Source of the DNA: Whitmania pigra
Lineage: Eukaryota; Annelida; Clitellata; Hirudinida; Haemopidae
Assembly: GCA_021613335.1 (NCBI GenBank)
Contig: JAJTWR010000311.1
Coordinates: 707,001 to 771,000 of the forward strand
DNA length: 64,000 nt
Reading direction: 5' to 3'
Shown: positions 48,501-59,400 of the stretch, one piece after another
How positions within the stretch are numbered: position 1 is the stretch's first letter
How the letters are laid out: each line of letters starts with the position of its first letter
Notes under the pieces: model-generated
Databases searched by the model: none
Seen by the model: only the letters and a program-made list of their open reading frames with translations
What the model was told of the DNA's origin: nothing
Made by a program: the position numbers and the translations under genes

Positions 48501-51500
48501 ACATTATTCAAATGGTAACTGTAAAATTAAAACTTACGACAAGAAGGCAATTGTACGGCCCTCGGATGAAAGCTGTATCCTTCGCAGTTCGCTCCGCCGA
48601 AAGCAGGTTTTGGATTAGAGCATTCTCTTGTCCTGACCGAAATTCCTGTATTATCACCGCACGTTTCTGCTGTCTTCGACCATTCTGTCCATGCTGTCCA
48701 TCCTCCATTAAGTGCTGGATATGCATAAAATGTTTATTTTCTATCGTTGCAGAAAACATCCTATTGGATGTATTTTAATTTACTATTAATCATCAACTAA
48801 CGACAAGGCGGAAGTTCGACTTCAGCATGCTCCAAAGAATCTCCGTCACAAGGTCTGCCACCATAAAGAGGAGCAGGGCTGTCGCATTCTCTCGTTCTCG
48901 ATTTTGTTCCTCCAAAGCCGCAGGTGGAGTTTCCAAAACTCCATACTGACCAGGGTCCCCAGTTTCCATCGACCGCTATAAGAAAGGTAACAAGATTTAG
49001 AGTGAAAGAAACACTATCTGTATCTTCTTTTTTTTTATAAAATCGTGTCAAGTGAAACAACATTCACAAAAGAAACATCCTTACGACAAAATGTGATAAA
49101 ACAGGATCTCTTGTTGCCTGAAACTCCTTCGCAAGGCCTTCCATCGTATGCTGGAGCTGGATAGTCACACTTCCTTCTTCTGACTTGACTTCCTCCAAAC
49201 CCACAAGAAGCACTGCATTTACTCCATTCGTACCACTTGCTCCACCCACCGTCGACAGCTGTCGTATGAATATTGTAAATCACCCACTAAATAAACTAAT
49301 AAAATTGTAACATAATAACTAATTTTAGCTTACGACAAGGCTTGGCTTTGACAACTTGAACTTCGAGGGCATCTCCGATGCAGTTCTTTCCATCGTACTG
49401 AGGAGCAGGACTGTCGCAGGCTCTGGATCTTGTTTGGAAACCATCCTCTCCGCATGAGGCACTACTCTTGGACCAATCACCCCAGGTTCCCCAGCAACCA
49501 TCGACGGCTATTGCAATGAGTAATTTCTTAGTTAAATTATTCCTAAGCAATACTACAGTAAATACATTACTCACGACATGGTGGCAGAACACTCGGTTTG
49601 GATTGTTTGTCAGTTCCTCGGCATGGTTCTCCTCCATCTGCAGGTGCTGGGTTGTCACATCTCCTTGTCCTTGTCACCTGACCTTCTGATCCACAAGTTT
49701 TTTCAGGTGGAGACCATTCGGACCACCTACTCCATTTTCCGTCAACGGCTATTGGAAGTTTTATTAAATGAAGGTATTAGTTTAAATATTTGTTTGTTTT
49801 TAAATAACACTTGAATGACGATAAAGACATAAAAGACGAGTGCTAACGGCAGGGTCCTTCGCAACATCCTCGGGTCTCAAGAGCTGCTCCGTCACAAGGT
49901 CTGCCTCCGAAGTCATTTGCAGGAGCAGTGCAGTTTCTTCCTCTCGTTTGAACTCCACCAAAACCACAACTCACAGAACACCTGCACCATTCTGTCCATG
50001 AATTCCAGTTGCCGTCGATTGCTGAGAAGTAGCGTGATTTTATCATATAATGTCAAGAAGATATTTACAAAAAGAAAAGTAAAAGCGAGCAACTCTGGTT
50101 CTCAAGAATGATATTTGGCCAATTGAAAATTATAATTCCGTCACAATTACTCACGGCAAGCCCTTGGATTGCTACATAGAGTGGTTTGCTCGTATACTCC
50201 TTGACACAATTTTCCACCATTAGAGGGAACTGGTTTATTGCATTCCCTGGTTCTTGTTTGCAAGCCACCTTCTCCACACGTAGCACTACAAAGCGCCCAC
50301 ACTCCCCACTTGGACCAACCACCGTTGACAGCTAGATTGGCAAATAATTTTCTATAAGAAGTTTCATTTAATAATTTCAAAAATTCAACTTACGGCAGGG
50401 CTTTCCTGAACATTGCTCGATTTGTACCGAATCCCCTTCACATTCCGACAATGGTGCGTAAGTTTCGCTCGGATAAAGACCGCCCTCTAATTCGGATGCT
50501 TCGTCAGATATGAAAGTGTCACCATGGTAACTGCTACCAAAATGATCTTCGTATAAGTAGTCGGATTGGCTGTTAAGCAAGTGATTTCAGATGTTTTAAA
50601 TTAATTAAATCATAGCGAAAGATATTAAGAATTTAAGGCATTAACATAGCTAATAAACATTCTGGTATGTCCTCACCTTCCTTTGCTGGGAGCCTCGCCG
50701 TAAAGGGATCTTGCATATCTATGGAATGAAAATATTCATTTTCAACACAGATATTTAATGATTTTAATAACGTGTCATACATTGCCATAAATTCATGGAG
50801 TGTGAAGTTTCTCACCTTCCCGGTTTGGCTTCTGTCACGCCGTTATTAGCTCCAGGCAAGCAAGTTCGAGATCTTTTCTTGATGCCTGTGCCACAGGTTA
50901 CCGAGCAATCAGCCCATTCTGACCAAGCGGTCCATGAAAATTTCGCTTTGGTTACCTGGATATGAGAAAGAATAAAAGAGTCATACAATTTAAATTAGGG
51001 AATACATTTAATGTGAAAAGTAATTTTCTCACGGCCGGATAAGTGGTTGGAACGTGCTTATAAGTAGGTGGTGTTTCGTAGCTCTTTGGAGTAGGGTAAG
51101 TTTTGCCTGTATCTTTTTCCGGATAAGAAGGTTTTACAGTTGGAGCAGGGTATTTCGGAGTGGACGGGGCATAAGCCGATGGCGCTGGATGTTTTGGAGA
51201 TTCCTCTGGATATTCGTCCTCTTCTTCGTCATCGTGTTTGTATTCTTGAGGAGGGGAGTAGTCCTTCTTTGGAGGTTCAGGATACTTTGGTGGATGAGTT
51301 GGCTTTGGAGGTTCAGGATATTTGGGTGGTTCGGGATACTTTGGAGGCTCGGGATACTTTGGAGGCTCGGGATACTTTGGAGGCTCAGGATACTTTGGCG
51401 GATGAGTTGGCTTTGGAGGTTCAGGATATTTTGGTGGTTCTGGATACTTTGGCTGTTCAGGAGTCTTGGGAGAATTTGGATACTTGGGTGGAGAGTGCTG

Positions 51501-51560
51501 TTTAGGGGGTTCTGGGTATTTAGGTGGCTGGGGATACTTAGGAGGTTCAGGGTACTTGGG
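42540..51560. repeat. Left arm of a giant palindrome: near-identical core
   Basis: Every exon and intron frame here has an identical mirror partner on the other strand at 105412 minus its coordinate (105411 beyond a one-base poly-A indel near 43.77 kb). Differences are seen only near the outer edge (for example SGASNNEL versus SGSSNNEV in a non-coding frame at 42.8/62.6 kb). Homology continues outward through protease D, but diverged. Confidence 0.93.
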
Positions 51561-52134
51561 AGGTTCGGGGTACTTGGGAGGTTCAGGATACTTGGGAGGT
51601 TCTGGATATTCTGGTTCTTCCTCTTCATAGTCGTAATCATCTAACAATTGACTTTCACTTTTTCAAATATTCGTAAATTTGATAATCTTATAATTATTAA
51701 ATCTTATATAATTAATATTTGTAAATCAGTGATATTTCTAAAAAATCTTTAGAAAATAATTGCTTACCCTGAGGTGCTGCCAGGGCAACGGCACCTAAAT
51801 TAATTTTTTTTTAAATTTGAAAATCTTCTTTCACAATATAAAAATAAATTGCAACAGTATTAATTATAGTAAATTTAATAAATCATACTTTCGACCGTTC
51901 TTAATTAATTTATTATTGCTCTTTCCGCATATCGACCATCTGTTTTTTATTATAAGTTTCTTGCTCTCTCTAGAAATTGTATATGTCATATCGCTTGAGA
52001 CAACTGATTTAACCAGCACGAGTTCTTCATGAAACTACTTTTCAACCAATTGAAGTGATTATATAAATAAATGTATTTTTTTAAGTCTAATTTCATAAAG
52101 TCTAACCCAGAAGAGCAAGTATGAATAGCTTCAT
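43256..52134 (-). CDS. Giant secreted TSR/fibrinogen-domain protein, left copy (32 exons, ~1,943 aa)
   Basis: The signal exon 52107-52134 ([10 protein letters not shown]) and 51768-51794 (AVALAAPQ) lead to exon 3 (51033-51640). Exon 3 holds the proline-rich array of PEPPKY units, with two PKPTHPP breaks and an Asp/Glu-rich stretch. Exons 4-6 (50816-50955, 50677-50718, 50394-50569) make a split first thrombospondin repeat. Exons 7-29 (50155-50331 through 44400-44573) each encode one repeat with WSxWxxWSxCSxxCG and a GRPC...PC end. Exons 30-32 (44089-44337, 43832-43995, 43256-43654) encode a fibrinogen-related domain and a PYPTQP/poly-Glu tail. All phases fit. The protein differs from the right copy only in the signal peptide and the length of the proline array (18 residues longer). 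It is extracellular by architecture; its function is not known to me. Confidence 0.9.
51245..51610 (-). repeat. Coding minisatellite, PEPPKY array, left copy
   Basis: About twenty 18-base units (CCTCCCAAGTATCCTGAA-like) in exon 3. This copy has one extra block containing four further PEPPKY units and a second PKPTHPP, relative to the right copy. Confidence 0.92.
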
Positions 52135-52358
52135 GACTTTGCAGACCTTCAAAAAAAATTGTTATCATAATTTTATAACTGTTTGGAAAGTTTGTGTCAA
52201 GTCGTCTGCCTATCATCCTCCGGAAACATATGCGGTAAGTTTTAAAAAGTTTTTATGCCTTTAACAATGGCATAAAAATAATTTTAGGCGACTCTGACGC
52301 CTTAAAAATTAATTATTTTTGTTAACAGTAGCAGGCTTTGAATGAATCCGGATAGAAT

Positions 52359-52541
52359 GTGAAAACACTTGTTAATCGATCCACCACGTATATTGCACCC
52401 CTACCAGAGGGCTCTCCCTCAGTGCAGGCTGGGTTGCAAACACGACACAACGAAAGTTGCTATTACCGCCTCATGGAATGCAAGGAATGCAACCCATTAG
52501 GCCAACCTGCACGTAATTATTCATACTTACAATATTATTAA
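52359..52541. repeat. Possible short interspersed repeat in intron/5'UTR of the left copy
   Basis: The block GCAACCCAGCCTGCACTGA (minus strand, about 52430) resembles GCAACCCAGCCTGCATTGG at 27234-27252, both preceded by a TGTCGTG-like stretch. The right-hand gene lacks this segment. It may be a SINE-like insertion, but the shared part is short. Confidence 0.35.
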
Positions 52542-52559
52542 ATTACATATTAAATATTA

Positions 52560-53275
52560 TATAAATATTAATTCATTTCATACCTGGAGCTCAGGCCGGT
52601 GTCGATGTTTTACCTAGCTCAAACAGCCCCTTTTATAGTTTTTTGCACAGTCCTCCGAAAGGTCAAAACAAGGAAAGTTCTGCATAAATTTATGTTTTAT
52701 AATCGTTTTATGTCAGCTCTGAAAGCAGTCTAATGCATTTACACCCATTGGTTAAATGCCAGAAATATATTTTCTGGCTCACTTTTTATACAAAAAAAAT
52801 GTACTTTTTTAGTGAATTAATTGAACAATGTTTTTTGTTTAATTATCATGCTTTTGTTTTGCATGTGATAATTTTGTTACATGTTACAAAATATTATTTT
52901 TCAACAACAATTGCTATTTTATATTTACGATTTATACACAGACATTTAAAATTAAATGAGGAATACTGATTCGAAACATTTGAACGAATGTTATGCAGAT
53001 TTATTAAAAAATTTCAGCTATTCATTGTCCAAAATCTAGGGAAAGGTTGAGGCTGGATAAATAAATCTTAGGTTTCAGGCCATTATGAAAAAGGGCATGA
53101 CATATAATATTTGAATATCAAATCGTTAACCTTTTGTCAGTTTTGACATAAAGACATGAATTTCTGTCAATCTTGTCATTCCCGACCTTTCTGCGGGTGT
53201 TTCAAAAAGTATAAAAGGGGCATTTTCAAACTGAGCTAAATATCTGCAAGGAACGATCTTCTTGAGCTTCAGGTA
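52560..53275. promoter_or_regulatory. Back-to-back promoters of the two TSR genes
   Basis: Minus strand: ACTATAAAAGGGGC near 52627-52638, followed by a 5'UTR exon ending CTGAGCTCCAG with a donor near 52583. Plus strand: AGTATAAAAGGGGC at 53209-53222, followed by a 5'UTR exon ending TTGAGCTTCAG with a donor near 53271. The TATA boxes face away from each other, about 575 bases apart. The shared TATAAAAGGGGC core and UTR ends show common descent although the rest has diverged. Coordinated expression from one shared regulatory region is likely but inferred. Confidence 0.8.
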
Positions 53276-53412
53276 AGAAATTAATTGCAAACTATTTAGT
53301 AATTTAAATAACAGTTACTCTGGCAGAAAATACATTATACCACTTGTTGACATCAACGGATGCACAACAACAAAAGTGATAACTCGTGATAATCTCGCAG
53401 GTGTACATTGCC

Positions 53413-56400
53413 ATGAAGTTATTCGTATTTGCGCTTCTTGGTAAGACTTTTAGAAATTCATAAACTATATATATTGGCAATTAATATAACTCTTAATAAT
53501 GTAAAAAAAAATTTTTTAATTAATTCTATTAAGAAATAGATTGGTTTAGATATAATAAAAATATAATATATATAATTCAACGAATTTCAATAAATTATAT
53601 CATTAGGCGCAGTTGTCTTGGCAGCTCCTCAAGGTAAAAAAATATATTCATATTATCAAGAAACTAATAATATTAATTCAATTTATAGATATTATTTTAC
53701 GTGGCATTAATTATTACAATTTATACAACATAAATGTACTAATACAAACAATTAATTCATTCAGTGATCATACAATAATTCTAGAAGTACATATTCGAAT
53801 AAATAATTAGTGAGCCAATTTTTAGATGACTATGATTATGAGGAGGAAGAACCAGACTATCCAGAACCTCCCAAGTACCCCGAACCTCCCAAGTACCAGG
53901 AACCTCCCAAGTACCAGGAACCTCCCAAGTACCCCGAACCTCTTAAGTACCCCGAACCTCCCAAGTACCCCGAAGCTCCTAAGTATCCTCAGCCACCAAA
54001 ATACCCAGAACCCCCTAAACAACACTCTCCACCCAAGTATCCAAATTCTCCCAAGACTCCTGAACAACCAAAGTATCCCGAACCACCCAAATATCCTGAA
54101 CCTCCAAAGCCAACTCATCCGCCAAAGTATCCCGAGCCTCCAAAGAAGGACTACTCCCCTCCTCAAGAATACAAACACGATGACGAAGAAGAGGACGAAT
54201 ATCCAGAGGAATCTCCAAAACATCCAGCGCCATCGGCTTATGCCCCGTCCACTCCGAAATACCCTGCTCCAACTGTAAAACCTTCTTATCCGGAAAAAGA
54301 TACAGGCAAAACTTACCCTACTCCAAAGAGCTACGAAACACCACCTACTTATAAGCACGTTCCAACCACTTATCCGGCCGTGAGAAAATTACTTTTCACA
54401 TTAAATGTATTCCCTAATTTAAATTGTATGACTCTTTTATTCTTTCTCATATCCAGGTAACCAAAGCGAAATTTTCATGGACCGCTTGGTCAGAATGGGC
54501 TGATTGCTCGGTAACCTGTGGCACAGGCATCAAGAAAAGATCTCGAACTTGCTTGCCTGGAGCTAATAACGGCGTGACAGAAGCCAAACCGGGAAGGTGA
54601 GAAACTTCACACTCCATGAATTTATGGCAATGTATGACACGTTATTAAAATCATTAAATATCTGTGTTGAAAATGAATATTTTCATTCCATAGATATGCA
54701 AGATCCCTTTACGGCGAGGCTCCCAGCAAAGGAAGGTGAGGACATACCAGAATGTTTATTAGCTATGTTAATGCCTTAAATTCTTAATATCTTTCGCTAT
54801 GATTTAATTAATTTAAAACATCTGAAATCACTTGCTTAACAGCCAATCCGACTACTTATACGAAGATCATTTTGGTAGCAGTTACCATGGTGACACTTTC
54901 ATATCTGACGAAGCATCCGAATTAGAGGGCGGTCTTTATCCGAGCGAAACTTACGCACCATTGTCGGAATGTGAAGGGGATTCGGTACAAATCGAGCAAT
55001 GTTCAGGAAAGCCCTGCCGTAAGTTGAATTTTTGAAATTATTAAATGAAACTTCTTATAGAAAATTATTTGCCAATCTAGCTGTCAACGGTGGTTGGTCC
55101 AAGTGGGGAGTGTGGGCGCTTTGTAGTGCTACGTGTGGAGAAGGTGGCTTGCAAACAAGAACCAGGGAATGCAATAAACCAGTTCCCTCTAATGGTGGAA
55201 AATTGTGTCAAGGAGTATACGAGCAAACCACTCTATGTAGCAATCCAAGGGCTTGCCGTGAGTAATTGTGACGGAATTATAATTTTCAATTGGCCAAATA
55301 TCATTCTTGAGAACCAGAGTTGCTCGCTTTTACTTTTCTTTTTGTAAATATCTTCTTGACATTATATGATAAAATCACGCTACTTCTCAGCAATCGACGG
55401 CAACTGGAATTCATGGACAGAATGGTGCAGGTGTTCTGTGAGTTGTGGTTTTGGTGGAGTTCAAACGAGAGGAAGAAACTGCACTGCTCCTGCAAATGAC
55501 TTCGGAGGCAGACCTTGTGACGGAGCAGCTCTTGAGACCCGAGGATGTTGCGAAGGACCCTGCCGTTAGCACTCGTCTTTTATGTCTTTATCGTCATTCA
55601 AGTGTTATTTAAAAACAAACAAATATTTAAACTAATACCTTCATTTAATAAAACTTCCAATAGCCGTTGACGGAAAATGGAGTAGGTGGTCCGAATGGTC
55701 TCCACCTGAAAAAACTTGTGGATCAGAAGGTCAGGTGACAAGGACAAGGAGATGTGACAACCCAGCACCTGCAGATGGAGGAGAACCATGCCGAGGAACT
55801 GACAAACAATCCAAACCGAGTGTTCTGCCACCATGTCGTGAGTAATGTATTTACTGTAGTATTGCTTAGGAATAATTTAACTAAGAAATTACTCATTGCA
55901 ATAGCCGTCGATGGTTGCTGGGGAACCTGGGGTGATTGGTCCAAGAGTAGTGCCTCATGCGGAGAGGATGGTTTCCAAACAAGATCCAGAGCCTGCGACA
56001 GTCCTGCTCCTCAGTACGATGGAAAGAACTGCATCGGAGATGCCCTCGAAGTTCAAGTTGTCAAAGCCAAGCCTTGTCGTAAGCTAAAATTAGTTATTAT
56101 GTTACAATTTTATTAGTTTATTTAGTGGGTGATTTACAATATTCATACGACAGCTGTCGACGGTGGGTGGAGCAAGTGGTACGAATGGAGTAAATGCAGT
56201 GCTTCTTGTGGGTTTGGAGGAAGTCAAGTCAGAAGAAGGAAGTGTGACTATCCAGCTCCAGCATACGATGGAAGGCCTTGCGAAGGAGTTTCAGGCAACA
56301 AGAGATCCTGTTTTATCACATTTTGTCGTAAGGATGTTTCTTTTGTGAATGTTGTTTCACTTGACACGATTTTATAAAAAAAAAGAAGATACAGATAGTG

Positions 56401-59400
56401 TTTCTTTCACTCTAAATCTTGTTACCTTTCTTATAGCGGTCGATGGAAACTGGGGACCCTGGTCAGTATGGAGTTTTGGAAACTCCACCTGCGGCTTTGG
56501 AGGAACAAAATCGAGAACGAGAGAATGCGACAGCCCTGCTCCTCTTTATGGTGGCAGACCTTGTGACGGAGATTCTTTGGAGCATGCTGAAGTCGAACTT
56601 CCGCCTTGTCGTTAGTTGATGATTAATAGTAAATTAAAATACATCCAATAGGATGTTTTCTGCAACGATAGAAAATAAACATTTTATGCATATCCAGCAC
56701 TTAATGGAGGATGGACAGCATGGACAGAATGGTCGAAGACAGCAGAAACGTGCGGTGATAATACAGGAATTTCGGTCAGGACAAGAGAATGCTCTAATCC
56801 AAAACCTGCTTTCGGCGGAGCGAACTGCGAAGGATACAGCTTTCATCCGAGGGCCGTACAATTGCCTTCTTGTCGTAAGTTTTAATTTTACAGTTACCAT
56901 TTGAATAATGTCAACACAAATGAGTGAGCTGGGCAAGTTATCTTAATAGCTTGTGTTTCAGCGTGCGACGGTGTTGGCAACGGTCGTAATGTATCGCAAT
57001 AACGTTTATACCACTTTTTATTTAGCTGCTTGCGGTGGATGGTCGGCATGGAGCGAATGGTCGGAATGCAGTGTAAGTTGCGGTCTCAACGGAATTACTT
57101 CAAGACTAAGAGTCTGCGATAACCCAGCGCCCGCTAACGGTGGAGAGGCTTGCGAAGGCGAATCATCTCAGAACAAAGACTGTTCAGCAGCCCCTTGTCG
57201 TGAGATTTCATTTAATCATTTAAGTTTCGTTGTCGCTGTTACCTACGCTCTTTATCGGCTTCATTATATTTTCAGCAATTTGTGGAGGATGGAGTGGATG
57301 GTCGGAATGGTCGAGTTGCAGCGCCAGTTGCGGTCAAGGAGGTCTCGTTACCAGGAAGCGGTTTTGCGATAATCCTGCGCCTGAACATGGTGGTTCTACT
57401 TGCGAGGGAGAATCGACAGAATCGAGAAGCTGTAGCGGTTCTCCATGTTGTGAGTTACGCTTTATTATTAGTAAGAAATCGTAAGGTCGCTTCTCAATTA
57501 GAACCATTTATTTATTCAGCTGTTGACGGAGTTTGGGGCAATTGGGGAGGATGGTCAAGACCGTCGACAACGTGTGGTGAAGGACTATATCCGAGCAGAT
57601 CGAGAGTTTGTAACAGTCCCGCGCCGTCTTATGGAGGCAGATATTGTAAAGGACCTGCAGTCAGCTACAAGAATGTCACAGTCAGACCTTGTCGTTAGTG
57701 CTAGATTTTTTTTTAAATAAGAAATTTAACTTTAATGAAATTTGATCGTACTTATTTGCCGTATTTACGGTGAAAGAATCGTAGCACATAAATTATTAAC
57801 CTCCGACATAGCCCTCGATGGAGGTTGGACAGCTTGGTCTGAATGGTCAGCGCCGTCGTCGTCGTGCGGTGAAGGTGCTACTTCATCGAGATCGAGAACT
57901 TGTACTGAACCAGCACCTGTCTACAATGGCAAGCCGTGCATAGGAACAGCAACGGATTCCAGAAGCGCTGCAGTACCACCTTGCCGTGAGTCTATGTCAT
58001 GCGGCATATAACTAACAACCATATATTTGAATGTTACTTGCTTTACAGCTGTCAATGGCGCCTGGGGTGAATGGTCGGATTATTCTCCATGCAGCGTCAG
58101 CTGCGGACCTGGAGGGGTTCAATACAGAAAAAGAGCTTGCGACAATCCTCCTCCAGCTTTTGAAGGATTCTATTGTCCTGGAAAGTCGTCAGAAGTACAA
58201 TCCTGCAGCAGCCCTGCTTGCGGTTTGCTGTTTATCAATATTTTCAACTGGGAGAAATGTTAGACTTATTTTAAAATCGACTGACATTATCATGCAGCCG
58301 TTGACGGAAAATGGGGCGCCTGGTCTGCTTGGTCTGAGCCATCGGCCACTTGTGGTTCCGATTTGCATGTGACCCGCACAAGAAACTGTGACAATCCCTC
58401 TCCGTCCAATGGTGGAAGAGAATGCGAAGGCGAATCTTCAGATTCAAAGAGTCTACTTTTGCAGATTTGCCGTAAGTCTCATCCCGGTTGCAGTTTTAAG
58501 ACTTTTTTTAAGGGACTATTAATTTTGTAACTTATAGCCATCAATGGAGGATGGACAGAATGGACGGAATGGTCTTTGTGCAGTGTCAAGTGTGGGGACG
58601 GCGGCACTGCGACGAGAAACAGATACTGCGCCAACCCAGAACCTCAGTACAGCGGAAGAAATTGCGAAGGAGAAGGAACCGACACTAAATCCTGTTCAGG
58701 ACCTCCGTGTGGTGAGAACCTCAGCGTTCTTCGTAAGTTTAATTTACCCAATTAAAGAACGCTTGCTCAATATCCTCAAGGTATCGACGGCGGATGGACG
58801 GAATGGTCGGCTTGGTCCAGATGCAGTGTAACATGTGGAGAAGGTGGAATAGTATCAAGAACGAGAACGTGCACTAAACCGTCTCCTAATTTTGGAGGAA
58901 GAAATTGTCAAGGACCTTCAACAGAGCACGCTCCGGGATTAGCACCACCATGCGGTTTACATAAATTAATGATATTCGTGAAAATTTTAACCAAACTATT
59001 TTATATTGAAATATATATATATAATAATTAATAATAATTTCAGCTGTTGACGGAGGATGGGGTCAATGGGAGAGGTGGTCAGCCTGCAGCGTCACTTGCG
59101 GTAATGGGGGAGTAAGCACCAGGAGTCGTCTCTGTGATAGTCCAAGTCCTTCAAGTGGAGGAAAAGATTGCCTTGGCAAGAAGACCGAATCTTCCGATTG
59201 CTACAGTCGACCATGTGGTTAGTCTCTTCACTTTGATTAATATTAAACGAACAAACAAAAAAATTCCATTACACCTTTTTAGCCGTCGACGGGGGTTGGA
59301 GCGATTGGTCTGAGTGGTCAAAACCTACTGTGAACTATGGAGAAACCTACGTTCAGAGAACTAGAAACTGCGACCGCCCAGAGCCTCAATTCGGTGGCAA

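Noticed and set aside
51054..51644. 196-residue Trp/Phe/Arg-rich plus-strand frame (and its mirror at 53822-54358)
   Set aside because: It is the antisense of the PEPPKY array; a repeat with an 18-base period keeps all frames open.
53835..54155. CRISPR-like regular repeat
   Set aside because: The units are contiguous 18-base coding repeats without unique spacers, in an animal gene.
56962..57025. Possible extra TSR exon after TTTCAG/CGTGCGACGG
   Set aside because: It mimics a TSR exon start, but only one residue-scale match follows and no WxxW or Cys pattern; the exon at 57026 keeps the frame without it.
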